The position numbers were made by a program, and so were the translations under genes. This document shows positions 7,196 to 17,707 of a stretch of 26,582 nt of DNA, in pieces. The stretch's first letter is position 1. Every line of letters starts with the position of its first letter. Origin of the DNA: JBFKUL01 sp041635755 (GTDB lineage Bacteria; Pseudomonadota; Gammaproteobacteria; Burkholderiales; SG8-39); NCBI GenBank assembly GCA_041635755.1, contig JBFKUL010000007.1:1-26582 (forward strand), given 5' to 3'. Below the pieces are notes generated by a model. It worked only from the letters and a program-made list of their open reading frames with translations. It made no database searches and was not told the origin of the DNA.

Positions 7196-7224
7196 TTTAC
7201 AAAAACGTGGCGGCCGGGCATCAT
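7196..7224 (+). promoter_or_regulatory. Possible sigma-70 promoter ahead of the pilus gene remnant
   Basis: TTTACA (7196-7201) and CATCAT (7219-7224) are separated by 17 bp, matching 5/6 and 4/6 of the consensus boxes. This is a candidate promoter for the former pilB-pilC-pilD unit. The rest of 7133-7252 holds nothing else I can identify. Confidence 0.3.
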
Positions 7225-7252
7225 CGTTCGCTGAATTTTGAACGGATCCCAG

Positions 7253-7773
7253 ATGGCCGTCGCCGCCCAGGCCGGATCGCAAACAATACCCCCCGCTGCG
7301 GGGTTGGCCGGACTCGCTCTTCCGAGAGCCCGGCACGGTGAGCTCAACGAGACCGAGGCGCAGCGCGTGGCCCGGGCGGTGCGCTTCGCCTTTCTCGAGC
7401 CGCAGGCAAGAAGCGCCGTTGCACGTGCCAGTGAAGTAGCGCAGCTCGCCTCGGACACGTTGTGCGCTCGACGCTGCATCACTACGCCGCTCCGACTACG
7501 CAAACGCGGCTCGTGACCATGGGCATCGCGCCAATCAAGATTGCCTCGAGCGTGAACCTGATCACTGCGCAGCGACTGGCGCCCAGTTTATGCTCTTGCA
7601 CGCGGTCGACCGAGCTGCCCACCGAGGCGCTGCTCGAGGCGGGATTCGCCGAAAAGGATCTCGACGGCAGCCGGGCGCCGTATGCACCGGTCGGCCCCGC
7701 AGCCGTTCTCTTTGCATCAACGCGGGCCACGCAGAAAGCAGGGCGGCGGGGTTCTGAACACGGGAGGCCTTAA
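7253..7773 (+). pseudogene. pilB: Remnant of the type IV pilus extension ATPase gene pilB
   Basis: Two pieces of PilB survive in different frames. The first, from the ATG at 7253 to about 7460, gives MAVAAQAGSQ, then RHGELNETEAQRVARAV and ASEVAQLASDT, the N-terminal (MshEN-like) domain. The second, from about 7462 to 7695, gives STLHHYAAPTTQTRLVTMGI, IASSVNLITAQRLAPSLCSC and LPTEALLEAGFAEKDLDGS. These match the PilB region after the ATPase core, where intact proteins have STLHTNDAP and ASSVNLITAQRLARRLC. Roughly 1.1 kb between them, holding the Walker A, Asp box, Walker B and His box, is missing, as is most of the C-terminal end after PYGPVG. Several normally invariant residues are also changed (HTND to HHYA). 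It cannot encode a working ATPase. It occupies exactly the place of pilB before pilC. Confidence 0.88.
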
Positions 7774-8996
7774 TGGCGACGGCGACTGCAGTACTGAAGG
7801 GACCCAAGGAATTCACGTTCCAGTGGGAAGGCAAGGACAAGGCAGGCAAGCTGGTGCGCGGCGAAATGCGCGCAACCGGCCAGGCGGTCGTCAACGCCAC
7901 GCTGCGCCGCCAAGGCATTCTGGTACAAAAAGTCAGGAAGCAGCGCGTCGGCGGCGGTGGCAGAGTCACCGACAAGGACATCACGCTGTTCACCCGCCAG
8001 CTCGCGACCATGATGAAAGCCGGCGTGCCGCTGCTGCAGTCCTTCGACATCGTCGGCAAGGGCGCCTCGAATCCTGCGGTTGCCAAGCTGCTGCTGGCGG
8101 TGAAGACCGAGGTCGAAACGGGCTCGTCGCTTGCGGCGGCGTTCCGCAAGCATCCCCTGCACTTCGACGCGCTGTTCTGCAACCTGGTGGCCGCGGGCGA
8201 GCAGGCCGGTATCCTGGAGAGCCTGCTCGACCGGCTGGCGACCTACAAGGAGAAGATTCTCGCCATCAAATCGAAGATCAAGGCGGCACTGTTCTACCCG
8301 ATCGCGATCATCGTGGTGGCGTTCGTCATCACCGCGGTAATCATGATCTTCGTGATTCCGGCATTCAAGCAGGTGTTCACCAGCTTCGGCGCGGACCTGC
8401 CGGCGCCGACATTGTTCGTGATGGGTATCTCGGATACGTTCGTCGAGTACTGGTACATCATCTTCGGCAGCATTGGCGGCGGCCTGTACGGCTTCTTCGC
8501 CGCCTGGAAACGCTCCGTCGCGGTGCAGGTTTTCATGGACCGCCTGCTGCTGAAGGTGCCCGTGTTCGGCGACCTGGTGCGCAAGTCGACGATCGCGCGC
8601 TGGACGCGCACGCTTTCGACCATGTTCGCGGCCGGCGTGCCGCTGGTCGAGGCGCTCGATTCCGTGGGTGGCGCCTCGGGTAACCACGTTTATCTGATGG
8701 CCACCAAACAGATCCAGGGCGAAGTCTCGACCGGTACCTCACTGACCGTGGCGATGCAGAACGCGAACGTGTTCCCGTCGATGGTGATCCAGATGTGCTC
8801 GATCGGGGAGGAAACGGGTGCGCTCGACGGCATGCTCTCCAAAGTGGCCGACTTTTACGAGGCGGAAGTAGACGACGCGGTCGAGGCGCTATCCTCGCTC
8901 ATGGAACCGATGATCATGGTGGTGCTCGGCACGCTGATCGGCGGCATGGTGGTCGCGATGTACCTGCCGATCTTCAAGCTCGGCCAGGCGGTCTGA
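7773..8996 (+). CDS. pilC: Type IV pilus inner-membrane platform protein PilC
   Basis: 407 residues, the usual PilC length. The N-terminal segment (FTFQWEGKDKAGKLVRGEM) is followed by two type II secretion F domains (about 72-195 and 275-400). Each ends in a hydrophobic segment: YPIAIIVVAFVITAVIMIFV near 178, a middle one near 222-245, and MIMVVLGTLIGGMVVAMYLP at the end. Motifs such as FTRQLATMMKAGVPLLQS and MFAAGVPLVEALDSV are typical. PilC sits at the base of the pilus machine and works with the ATPases PilB and PilT. GGAGG (7763-7767) lies 5 bases before the ATG. The gene looks intact although the preceding pilB is destroyed. Confidence 0.97.
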   Translation: MATATAVLKGPKEFTFQWEGKDKAGKLVRGEMRATGQAVVNATLRRQGILVQKVRKQRVGGGGRVTDKDITLFTRQLATMMKAGVPLLQSFDIVGKGASNPAVAKLLLAVKTEVETGSSLAAAFRKHPLHFDALFCNLVAAGEQAGILESLLDRLATYKEKILAIKSKIKAALFYPIAIIVVAFVITAVIMIFVIPAFKQVFTSFGADLPAPTLFVMGISDTFVEYWYIIFGSIGGGLYGFFAAWKRSVAVQVFMDRLLLKVPVFGDLVRKSTIARWTRTLSTMFAAGVPLVEALDSVGGASGNHVYLMATKQIQGEVSTGTSLTVAMQNANVFPSMVIQMCSIGEETGALDGMLSKVADFYEAEVDDAVEALSSLMEPMIMVVLGTLIGGMVVAMYLPIFKLGQAV

Positions 8997-9041
8997 CGGA
9001 GTGCAGCCTCGCATGGCCGCGGCTCGTGCGAGCGCGGCCTC

Positions 9042-9932
9042 ATGACCACGCTCGAGTTTCTGGCGCAAGCGCAGGTGTTTCCCTGGCTGGCGCTCGCGCT
9101 GGGACTGTGCGTCGGCTCGTTTCTGAACGTCGTCGTCTATCGACTGCCCCGCATGATGGAGCGGGAATGGCGTGTGCAATGCGCGGAGCTCGCCGCGCAG
9201 CCCGGCACGAATGAGGGTTCGTCCTCTGCGACGACCCCGAATGCACAGGACCCCCGTTACAACCTGATCGTGCCGCGTTCGGCATGCCCGAGCTGCGGCC
9301 ACCGCATCACGGTGCTCGAGAATGTGCCGCTTATCAGCTGGCTGGCGCTGCGCGGCAAGTGCTCGGCGTGCGGCGTACGCATCAGCGCTCGCTATCCGCT
9401 GGTCGAGCTTGCCGGCGGCGTTGTGGCGGGTTACGCGGCGTGGCGCTTCGGCTTCTCGCTCGCCGCGCTCGGGGCCATGCTGTTCTGCTGGACGCTGATC
9501 GCACTCGCGGTCATCGATCTCGACACGCAGCTGCTTCCGGACGACCTGACGCTGCTGCTCGTCTGGACGGGGCTCGCGTTCAATCTCGGCGGAACGTTCG
9601 CACCGCTTTCGAGCGCGGTGATCGGCGCCATCGCCGGGTATCTGTTCCTGTGGGCGGTCTATTGGGCGTTCAAGCTCGCCACCGGCAAGGAAGGCATGGG
9701 CTACGGCGATTTTAAGCTCCTTGCTGCAATCGGCGCATGGCTTGGCTGGCAGGCGCTGCCGCTCGTGGTTTTGCTCTCTTCGATCGTCGGCGCGACTGTC
9801 GGTATCTCGCTCATGGTGTTCGCGCGCCACGGCCGCGACCGGCCGATTCCCTTCGGACCCTACCTTGCCGCAGCGGGCCTGATCGCGCTGTTCTGGGGCG
9901 CGCAGATCTCGCAACGCTGGCTGCCGCTCTGA
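9042..9932 (+). CDS. pilD: Prepilin leader peptidase / N-methyltransferase PilD
   Basis: 296 residues. This membrane aspartyl protease cuts the leader of type IV prepilins and type II pseudopilins and methylates the new N-terminus. Visible features are the first membrane segment followed by GSFLNVVVYRLPRMM (25-39), a zinc-type cysteine tetrad C82-P-S-C85 and C107-S-A-C110 in the cytoplasmic loop, IDLDTQLLPDD (158-168) with the first catalytic aspartate, and GMGYGDFKLL with the second (D223). Several further hydrophobic segments follow. All key residues are present. A 45-bp gap separates it from pilC, and it lies 5 bp before coaE. It could also serve a type II secretion system, which would explain its retention. 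Confidence 0.97.
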   Translation: MTTLEFLAQAQVFPWLALALGLCVGSFLNVVVYRLPRMMEREWRVQCAELAAQPGTNEGSSSATTPNAQDPRYNLIVPRSACPSCGHRITVLENVPLISWLALRGKCSACGVRISARYPLVELAGGVVAGYAAWRFGFSLAALGAMLFCWTLIALAVIDLDTQLLPDDLTLLLVWTGLAFNLGGTFAPLSSAVIGAIAGYLFLWAVYWAFKLATGKEGMGYGDFKLLAAIGAWLGWQALPLVVLLSSIVGATVGISLMVFARHGRDRPIPFGPYLAAAGLIALFWGAQISQRWLPL

Positions 9933-9937
9933 GCACG

Positions 9938-10576
9938 ATGGCGCGCCGCAAGCCGCCGCCTGCGCGACGCCTCGTAATCGGGCTGACCGGCGGCATCGGC
10001 AGCGGCAAGAGTGCCGCGGCAAGCGAGTTCGAGCGCCTCGGCGCTACCGTGGTCGATACCGACGCCATCGCCCACGAGCTGACGCGGCCTGGCGGCGCCG
10101 CGTTGCCGGGCGTGCGCCAGCTGTTTGGCGCCGGGACGATCGACGCGAGTGGCGCCATGGACCGCGCCAAGGTGCGCGCGCTGGTGTTCGCCGATCCGCA
10201 GGCCCGGCGCCGGCTCGAGGGCCTGCTGCATCCGATGATCCGCGCGGAATCCCAACAGCGCATCGGCGACGCGACCGGCCCCTACGTCGTGCTCGTCGTG
10301 CCCCTGCTGGTCGAATCCGCCGACTACCGCAAGCGCGTCGACCGCGTACTCGTCGTGGACTGCCCGGAGACGCAGCAGCTCGAGCGCGTGCGCCAGCGAA
10401 GCGGTTTCGCCGAGCAGGAGACGCGCGCGATCATCGACGCGCAGATTCCGCGCAAGCAGCGTCTCTCGGCGGCGGACGACGTCATCGACAACAGCGGGAC
10501 CCTCGAGGCGCTGACCGCACAGGTCCGCGCTCTGCACCGGCGTTACCTCGAGCTGGCGGGCGTCTCGGCGCAATAG
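9938..10576 (+). CDS. coaE: Dephospho-CoA kinase
   Basis: 212 residues from the ATG just 5 bp after the pilD stop; an upstream extension of the frame lies inside pilD and is not conserved. CoaE phosphorylates the ribose 3'-OH of dephospho-CoA, the last step of coenzyme A synthesis. The P-loop is GGIGSGKS at 18-25, followed by VVDTDAIAHELTRPGG, HPMIR, VLVVPLLVES and RVLVVDCPE, and the lid-like RQRSGFAEQETRAIIDAQ. ADDVIDNSG near the end is also typical. The pilD-coaE-zapD-yacG order is common in beta- and gammaproteobacteria. Confidence 0.96.
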   Translation: MARRKPPPARRLVIGLTGGIGSGKSAAASEFERLGATVVDTDAIAHELTRPGGAALPGVRQLFGAGTIDASGAMDRAKVRALVFADPQARRRLEGLLHPMIRAESQQRIGDATGPYVVLVVPLLVESADYRKRVDRVLVVDCPETQQLERVRQRSGFAEQETRAIIDAQIPRKQRLSAADDVIDNSGTLEALTAQVRALHRRYLELAGVSAQ

Positions 10577-10662
10577 CTGCGCACGCGCCACGCGACGGAA
10601 CGCACGCGCCGTGAGAGGTTGTGTTGCATGCGCAAATCCCTCAGAATTCCCGGCAAATTCCG

Positions 10663-11445
10663 ATGCCGAACGAACCGCGCGAAGCCGTGATTACCTACGA
10701 ATATCCGCTCAACGAGCGGATTCGTACCCTGCTGCGTCTCGAGGACCTGTTCGAGCGCTCGCGGCACTTTATCGCGCGCTCCGATCCTCTGGATCACCAC
10801 GTGGCATTGCTCACGCTGTTCGAGATCATGGAGGTTTCGAGCCGCGCCGACCTGAAATCCGACCTGCTGCAGGAGCTCGAGCGCCAGAAGCAGGTACTGC
10901 TGTCGTTTCGCAACAATCCCGAGATCTCGGAAGAGGCGCTTGCGGGGGTGCTGAGCGACATCGAGCAGGCCTCGGCGGCGCTTTTCGCCATGACGGGCAA
11001 GATCGGGCAGTATCTGCGCGAGGATGACTGGCTGATGTCGATCAAGCAGCGCACCGGCATTCCCGGCGGCGCTTGCGAGTTCGATCTGCCCTCGTACCAC
11101 TTCTGGCTGCATCGCCCGGCGGAGGAGCGCATCGGACAGCTCGCCGCCTGGACCAGCCCTCTGTATCCGCTTCGAGACGGCTCGGCGATCATCCTCAGGA
11201 TCCTGCGCGAGTCCGGGAAACCGCAAGCGCTGAGCGCGCAAAGCGGCAGTTTTCAGCAGATGCTGGGCGGCAAAACCGCGCAGATGTTGCGCCTGCGGCT
11301 CGACGGGTCCCAGCCCTGCGTGCCCGAAATCAGCGCCAACAAGTATGTGCTCAACATCCGCTTTCTCTCGCAGAGCCCGGAAGAGCCGAAGTCGAAGACA
11401 GCCGACTGGGACATCGGCTTCGAGTTGACGTTCTGCAACCTGTAG
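10663..11445 (+). CDS. zapD: Cell division protein ZapD
   Basis: 260 residues from the chosen ATG. ZapD cross-links FtsZ filaments at the division ring. The conserved core begins ITYEYPLNERIRTLLRLEDL (about residues 10-29). It continues with HHVALLTLFEIMEV, LKSDLLQELERQK, GQYLREDDWLMSIKQR and the closing NKYVLNIRFLS and DIGFELTFCNL. A GTG at 10621, with GAGAGG two bases ahead, would add 14 non-conserved residues. The ATG at 10663 better fits the family length (about 250) but lacks a clear Shine-Dalgarno, so the start is not certain. It follows coaE after 86 bp and precedes yacG after 70 bp. Confidence 0.93.
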   Translation: MPNEPREAVITYEYPLNERIRTLLRLEDLFERSRHFIARSDPLDHHVALLTLFEIMEVSSRADLKSDLLQELERQKQVLLSFRNNPEISEEALAGVLSDIEQASAALFAMTGKIGQYLREDDWLMSIKQRTGIPGGACEFDLPSYHFWLHRPAEERIGQLAAWTSPLYPLRDGSAIILRILRESGKPQALSAQSGSFQQMLGGKTAQMLRLRLDGSQPCVPEISANKYVLNIRFLSQSPEEPKSKTADWDIGFELTFCNL

Positions 11446-11515
11446 CATCGATTTCAATCGTGGTGCAGCGCGCACAGCCCCCGACCCGACTCGTCATCAC
11501 GGCCTGGTACGCGCG

Positions 11516-11710
11516 ATGAGCGAGCGCGCGAAACGCAGGGTTGCCTGCCCGCGCTGCGGCATCACGAGCGGCTTCGGGCCCGAGAATCGATGGCGACCAT
11601 TTTGCAGCGAGCGCTGCAAGCTGATTGATCTGGGGGCCTGGGCGAGCGAACAGTATCGCGTGCCCGAGCGGAACCCGGCGCCCCCGGACGAGGAGCCCGA
11701 GAAGTCCTAG
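11516..11710 (+). CDS. yacG: DNA gyrase inhibitor YacG (small zinc protein)
   Basis: 64 residues with the complete YacG zinc knuckle: C11-P-R-C14 and C30-S-E-R-C34. These are followed by the signature KLIDLGAWASEQYRVP, then an acidic, Pro-rich tail. E. coli YacG binds GyrB and inhibits gyrase; the physiological role here is inferred from the family. It is the last gene of the pilus-coaE-zapD run and ends only 4 bp from the stop of the opposing Nudix gene, with no room for a terminator between them. Confidence 0.95.
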   Translation: MSERAKRRVACPRCGITSGFGPENRWRPFCSERCKLIDLGAWASEQYRVPERNPAPPDEEPEKS

Positions 11711-11714
11711 GGCG

Positions 11715-12647
11715 CTAGGCCCAGCTTCCGGAGATCATCGCCACACCGTGCGCGCCGCAGCGCCACGCCTGGTCGAGGTCGGCGCGGCGCATGCCGCCAA
11801 TCGCGTAGACGGGAATGCTGGTGCCGCGCACCAGCGCCTCGAATCGCTGCCAACCCATCGCCGGCGTGTGCGGATGGGACGCCGTCGCCTTGACCGGCCC
11901 AAGCAGCGCGTAGTCGAGCTCGAGCTCCATGGCGCGGGCCAGCTCCTGCTCGTCATGGCATGACGCCCCGGCGAGCATGCCCGGCGGGTGCAGCTTCAGC
12001 GCGCGCAACTGCGCGGCCGGGAAATGAACGCCATCCGCGCCCGCCGCGCGTGCGAGACCAACGTCCGAATTGATTGTCACCCTTGCGCCACGTCGATGCG
12101 CGAGTGCGATCGCTCGCCTTGCAAAGCCCTCGAGCTGCGCTCGCGGCAAGTCTTTTTCCCGTACCTGAACAAATCGCAGGCCGCCCTCGAGGCGCGCTTC
12201 GAGCCGCGCGAGCGTTTCCTCGAGCCCGTAGGTCGCCGTATCGGTGATTGCCAGTTCGACCGGCAGCGCCAGCGAGGCGAGCACCGGTGCATTCGCCGGC
12301 AGCATCGGCTCGGCCATCGCCTCGTCGAGGCGCTGCCAGACGATTTGCTCCTGTGCCTCGCGCGGGCGCGGCTCGCCGCGCCATGCAGTGACGCGAAAGA
12401 AGTTGAGCCGCACTTTGGCATGCGGATAGGTGAACACCCGCGTGATCCAGGGGTAGGCAATCTCGAGCTCGAGCCCGAGTTCCTCGTGCAACTCGCGCGC
12501 GAGCGCTTGCGGCGGAGGTTCGCCCGGCTCGATCTTGCCGCCTGGGAACTCCCAGTAGCCGGCGTAGACCTTGCCTCGCGGGCGCTGCGCCAGAAGGAAC
12601 GCGCCGTCGGCGCGCTGGATGACCGCCGCGGCGACCTCGACCAGCAC
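11715..12647 (-). CDS. Nudix (MutT-like) hydrolase fused to a ThiE/TenI-like domain
   Basis: 310 residues from a GTG start that follows the upstream stop codon after one base (TAAGGTG). The first ~130 residues are a MutT-type Nudix hydrolase with WEFPGGKIEPGE and the complete Nudix box G37-x5-E43-x7-R51-E-L-x-E-E-x-G58-L, as in enzymes that clean 8-oxo-dGTP from the nucleotide pool. Residues from about 135 to 310 are a thiamine-phosphate-synthase-like barrel: FVQVREKDL, GADGVHF, AGASCHDEQELARAME, YALLGPVKATASHP, PVYAIGGM and GAHGVAMISGSW. The TxTK-like phosphate-binding segment after GPV is altered. I therefore doubt that it makes thiamine phosphate. Two-domain proteins like this are known in beta- and gammaproteobacteria. 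It is the last gene after argJ and the DUF815 gene. Confidence 0.9.
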   Translation of the reverse strand: MLVEVAAAVIQRADGAFLLAQRPRGKVYAGYWEFPGGKIEPGEPPPQALARELHEELGLELEIAYPWITRVFTYPHAKVRLNFFRVTAWRGEPRPREAQEQIVWQRLDEAMAEPMLPANAPVLASLALPVELAITDTATYGLEETLARLEARLEGGLRFVQVREKDLPRAQLEGFARRAIALAHRRGARVTINSDVGLARAAGADGVHFPAAQLRALKLHPPGMLAGASCHDEQELARAMELELDYALLGPVKATASHPHTPAMGWQRFEALVRGTSIPVYAIGGMRRADLDQAWRCGAHGVAMISGSWA

Positions 12648-12648
12648 C

Positions 12649-13536
12649 TTACCTGCGTTTAGCGGGCGCGCTGCGTCCCGACCAGTCGCGCGCGAACTGG
12701 TGTGCGACGCGCCCGCTGCGTGAGCCGCGCAGCAGTGCCCACTGCAGCGCCTCCTCACGCGCCGCCTCCGCGTGCTTGTCGGAGCAGCCGAAAGTCTTCA
12801 GCCAGTGCGCCACGATCTCCAGATATTCGTCCTGGTCGAACGGATAGAACGAGACCCAGATGCCGAAGCGCTCCGAGAGCGAGATTTTTTCCTCTACCGC
12901 CTCGCCGGGATGCACTTCCTCGCCAACGTACTTGGTCTCGAGGTTTTCCTGCATGTACTCGGGCATCAGGTGGCGACGGTTCGAAGTGGCGTAGATGAGC
13001 AAGTTGTCGGAGGTGGTCGAGATCGACCCATCGAGCGCGACCTTGAGTGTCTTGTAACCAGGCTCGGCCGCTTCGAACGACAGGTCGTCGCAGAACAGCA
13101 GAAAGCGCTCGGTGCGCTCGGCCACCAGGTCGGTGATCGCAGGCAGGTCCACCAGCTCGCGCTTGTCCACCTCGATCAGGCGAAGCCCATGACGAGCGTA
13201 CTTGTTCAGCAATCCTTTGACGATGGAGGACTTGCCGGTACCGCGGGCACCGGTCAACAGCACGTGGTTGGCCGGACGGCCCTCGACAAACTGTCGCGTG
13301 TTCTGCTCGACCTTGCGGATCTGCGCATCGACGCCCTTCAGATCCGCGAGGCGGATGCGGTGGATGTGGCGTACCGGCTCGAGCCAGCCCGGACCGCCGA
13401 GCGCCCCGCCGCGACGCCAGCGGAACGCGGTACTCGCGCTCCAGTCGGTAGGGGGTGGCGGTGGCGGCAGCACCGCGTCCAGGCGCGCAAGCAGGCGCTC
13501 GGCAAGGTCGGCAAGCTTGTCGCGGTCGGCCTTCAT
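12649..13536 (-). CDS. DUF815-family AAA+ ATPase, function unknown
   Basis: 295 residues. An N-terminal helix and a run of six prolines (24-29) precede an AAA+ domain with Walker A GARGTGKSS (96-104) and Walker B FLLFCDDLSF (145-154). DGSISTTSDNLLIYATSNRR (sensor region) and SLSERFGIWVSFYPFDQDEY follow. This is the DUF815 family, widespread and often beside argJ in betaproteobacteria. I know of no established role. The start overlaps the argJ stop by 4 bp (ATGA on the minus strand) and its stop lies one base from the Nudix start. The three genes are thus translationally coupled. Confidence 0.9.
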   Translation of the reverse strand: MKADRDKLADLAERLLARLDAVLPPPPPPTDWSASTAFRWRRGGALGGPGWLEPVRHIHRIRLADLKGVDAQIRKVEQNTRQFVEGRPANHVLLTGARGTGKSSIVKGLLNKYARHGLRLIEVDKRELVDLPAITDLVAERTERFLLFCDDLSFEAAEPGYKTLKVALDGSISTTSDNLLIYATSNRRHLMPEYMQENLETKYVGEEVHPGEAVEEKISLSERFGIWVSFYPFDQDEYLEIVAHWLKTFGCSDKHAEAAREEALQWALLRGSRSGRVAHQFARDWSGRSAPAKRR

Positions 13537-14750
13537 GTCCGGTATTCGGCGTTGATCTTGACGTAGTCAAAGGACAGGTCGCAAGTCCATACGGTTTCAG
13601 CCGCAGGACCGCGGTTCAACATGGCGCGCACGGTGAACTCGGCCTTCTTCAGCGCCGCCTGCCCCTGCTCCTCCCGGTAAGCGGAGTGGCGGGCGCCGTT
13701 CGAGGCTACCAGCACGTCGTCCAGATAGAGATCGACCTTGCCCGCATCCAGGTCTGCAATTCCGGCATTGCCAATCGCCGCAAGAATGCGCCCGAGGTTG
13801 GGGTCCGAGGCAAAAAACGCCGTCTTCACCAGCGGCGAATGCGCGATGGCATAGGCTACGCACAGGCATTCGTCCGAACTTCGCCCGCCCTCGCAGCGCA
13901 CGGTGATGAATTTGGTGGCGCCCTCGCCGTCGCGCACGATCGCTTGTGCCAGCCACGTCGCCACCTCGTTGAGAGCGCCGCCTAACGCCGCGAGGTCGTG
14001 ATCCGTAGTTGCCGCCGGACCTGCGCCGCTCGCCATCACGACGAACGAGTCGTTGGTCGACGTGTCTCCATCGACGGTGATTCGGTTGAACGAGCGCTCG
14101 GCGGCCTCGAGGGTGAGGCGCTCGAGCGCCGCGCGCGGCACGCGCGCGTCGGTCGCGACAAATCCGAGCATGGTCGCCATGTCGGGACGGATCATGCCTG
14201 CCCCTTTGGCAATCCCAGTCACGGTAGCCGCGCCCCCGGCGAGTCGCACGCGGCGCGACAGTGCCTTGGGCACGGTATCGGTCGTCATGATCGCTTCGGC
14301 TGCGGGCCCCCAGTTGTCTGTGCGCAAGTCGGCCGCTGCCGCAGGCAGCGCAGCGAGCAACCGCTCGACCGGCAGCGGTTCCATGATCACGCCGGTCGAA
14401 AACGGCAGCACCTGCTGCACGGCAAAGCCGAGCGCCTTGGCGACACCCTCGCACACCGCGCCCGCCCGCGCCAGGCCGTCGTCGCCGGTACCCGCATTCG
14501 CGTTGCCGGTGTTGACGATGAGCGCGCGCGTGCCCCAAGCCTCCGCAAGGTGACGCCGCGCCAGAATCACCGGCGCGGCGCAGAACCGATTGCGAGTGAA
14601 CACGCCCGCGACGCTCGACTCCGGCGCGAGCCGAACCAGCAGCAGGTCGCGGCGATCGGCCTTCTTGATCCCCGCCTTCGCCGCACCGAGCTCGACGCCC
14701 GCTACCGGCAGCAACGCCTTGGGATCCGGCGGGGAAAGATTGACGGCCAT
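13533..14750 (-). CDS. argJ: Bifunctional glutamate N-acetyltransferase / amino-acid acetyltransferase ArgJ
   Basis: 405 residues. ArgJ moves the acetyl group from N-acetylornithine to glutamate (the cyclic arginine pathway) and in some species also uses acetyl-CoA. The precursor cleaves itself before the nucleophilic threonine of KGAGMIRPDMATMLGF: T193 in PDMA-T-ML. The rest fits the family: FTRNRFCAAPV near 51, LIVNTGNANAGTG at 78-90, FSTGVIMEPLP near 117, TVDGDTSTNDSF in the beta chain, and the C-terminal DLSFDYVKINAEYRT. It follows secA on the same strand after 58 bp and overlaps the DUF815 gene. Confidence 0.97.
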   Translation of the reverse strand: MAVNLSPPDPKALLPVAGVELGAAKAGIKKADRRDLLLVRLAPESSVAGVFTRNRFCAAPVILARRHLAEAWGTRALIVNTGNANAGTGDDGLARAGAVCEGVAKALGFAVQQVLPFSTGVIMEPLPVERLLAALPAAAADLRTDNWGPAAEAIMTTDTVPKALSRRVRLAGGAATVTGIAKGAGMIRPDMATMLGFVATDARVPRAALERLTLEAAERSFNRITVDGDTSTNDSFVVMASGAGPAATTDHDLAALGGALNEVATWLAQAIVRDGEGATKFITVRCEGGRSSDECLCVAYAIAHSPLVKTAFFASDPNLGRILAAIGNAGIADLDAGKVDLYLDDVLVASNGARHSAYREEQGQAALKKAEFTVRAMLNRGPAAETVWTCDLSFDYVKINAEYRT

Positions 14751-14808
14751 GAAGGGCGCATGTCGGGCTTGAGAGTCTGCGCGACGGATCGCTCGTTCGC
14801 CCGAGGCG

Positions 14809-17583
<2,775 letters not shown>

Positions 17584-17670
17584 TGAGATGGCGTCGCGTC
17601 CCGGCAGCGACGCGGACAGACCGGTGCGCGGGCCGGGGACGGCCCCGCCGGAGCCCAGCGAAAGGGTGAA

Positions 17671-17696
17671 ATTCTAGCATGGCGGCTTGCGCCGCC
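17671..17696 (-). promoter_or_regulatory. Hairpin and -10-like box between the M23 peptidase gene and secA
   Basis: GGCGGC and GCCGCC (17681-17686 / 17691-17696) form a perfect 6-bp stem with a TTGC loop just past the M23 stop. It has no clear U tract. Directly beyond it in the secA direction the minus strand reads TAGAAT (17671-17676), a plausible secA -10 box, but no -35 box is evident. Confidence 0.35.
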
Positions 17697-17707
17697 GGGT
17701 TCGCGGA

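Noticed and set aside
7201..7230. Sigma-54 promoter before the pilus genes
   Set aside because: TGGC is present, but the required GG and GC pair at 10-bp spacing is not.
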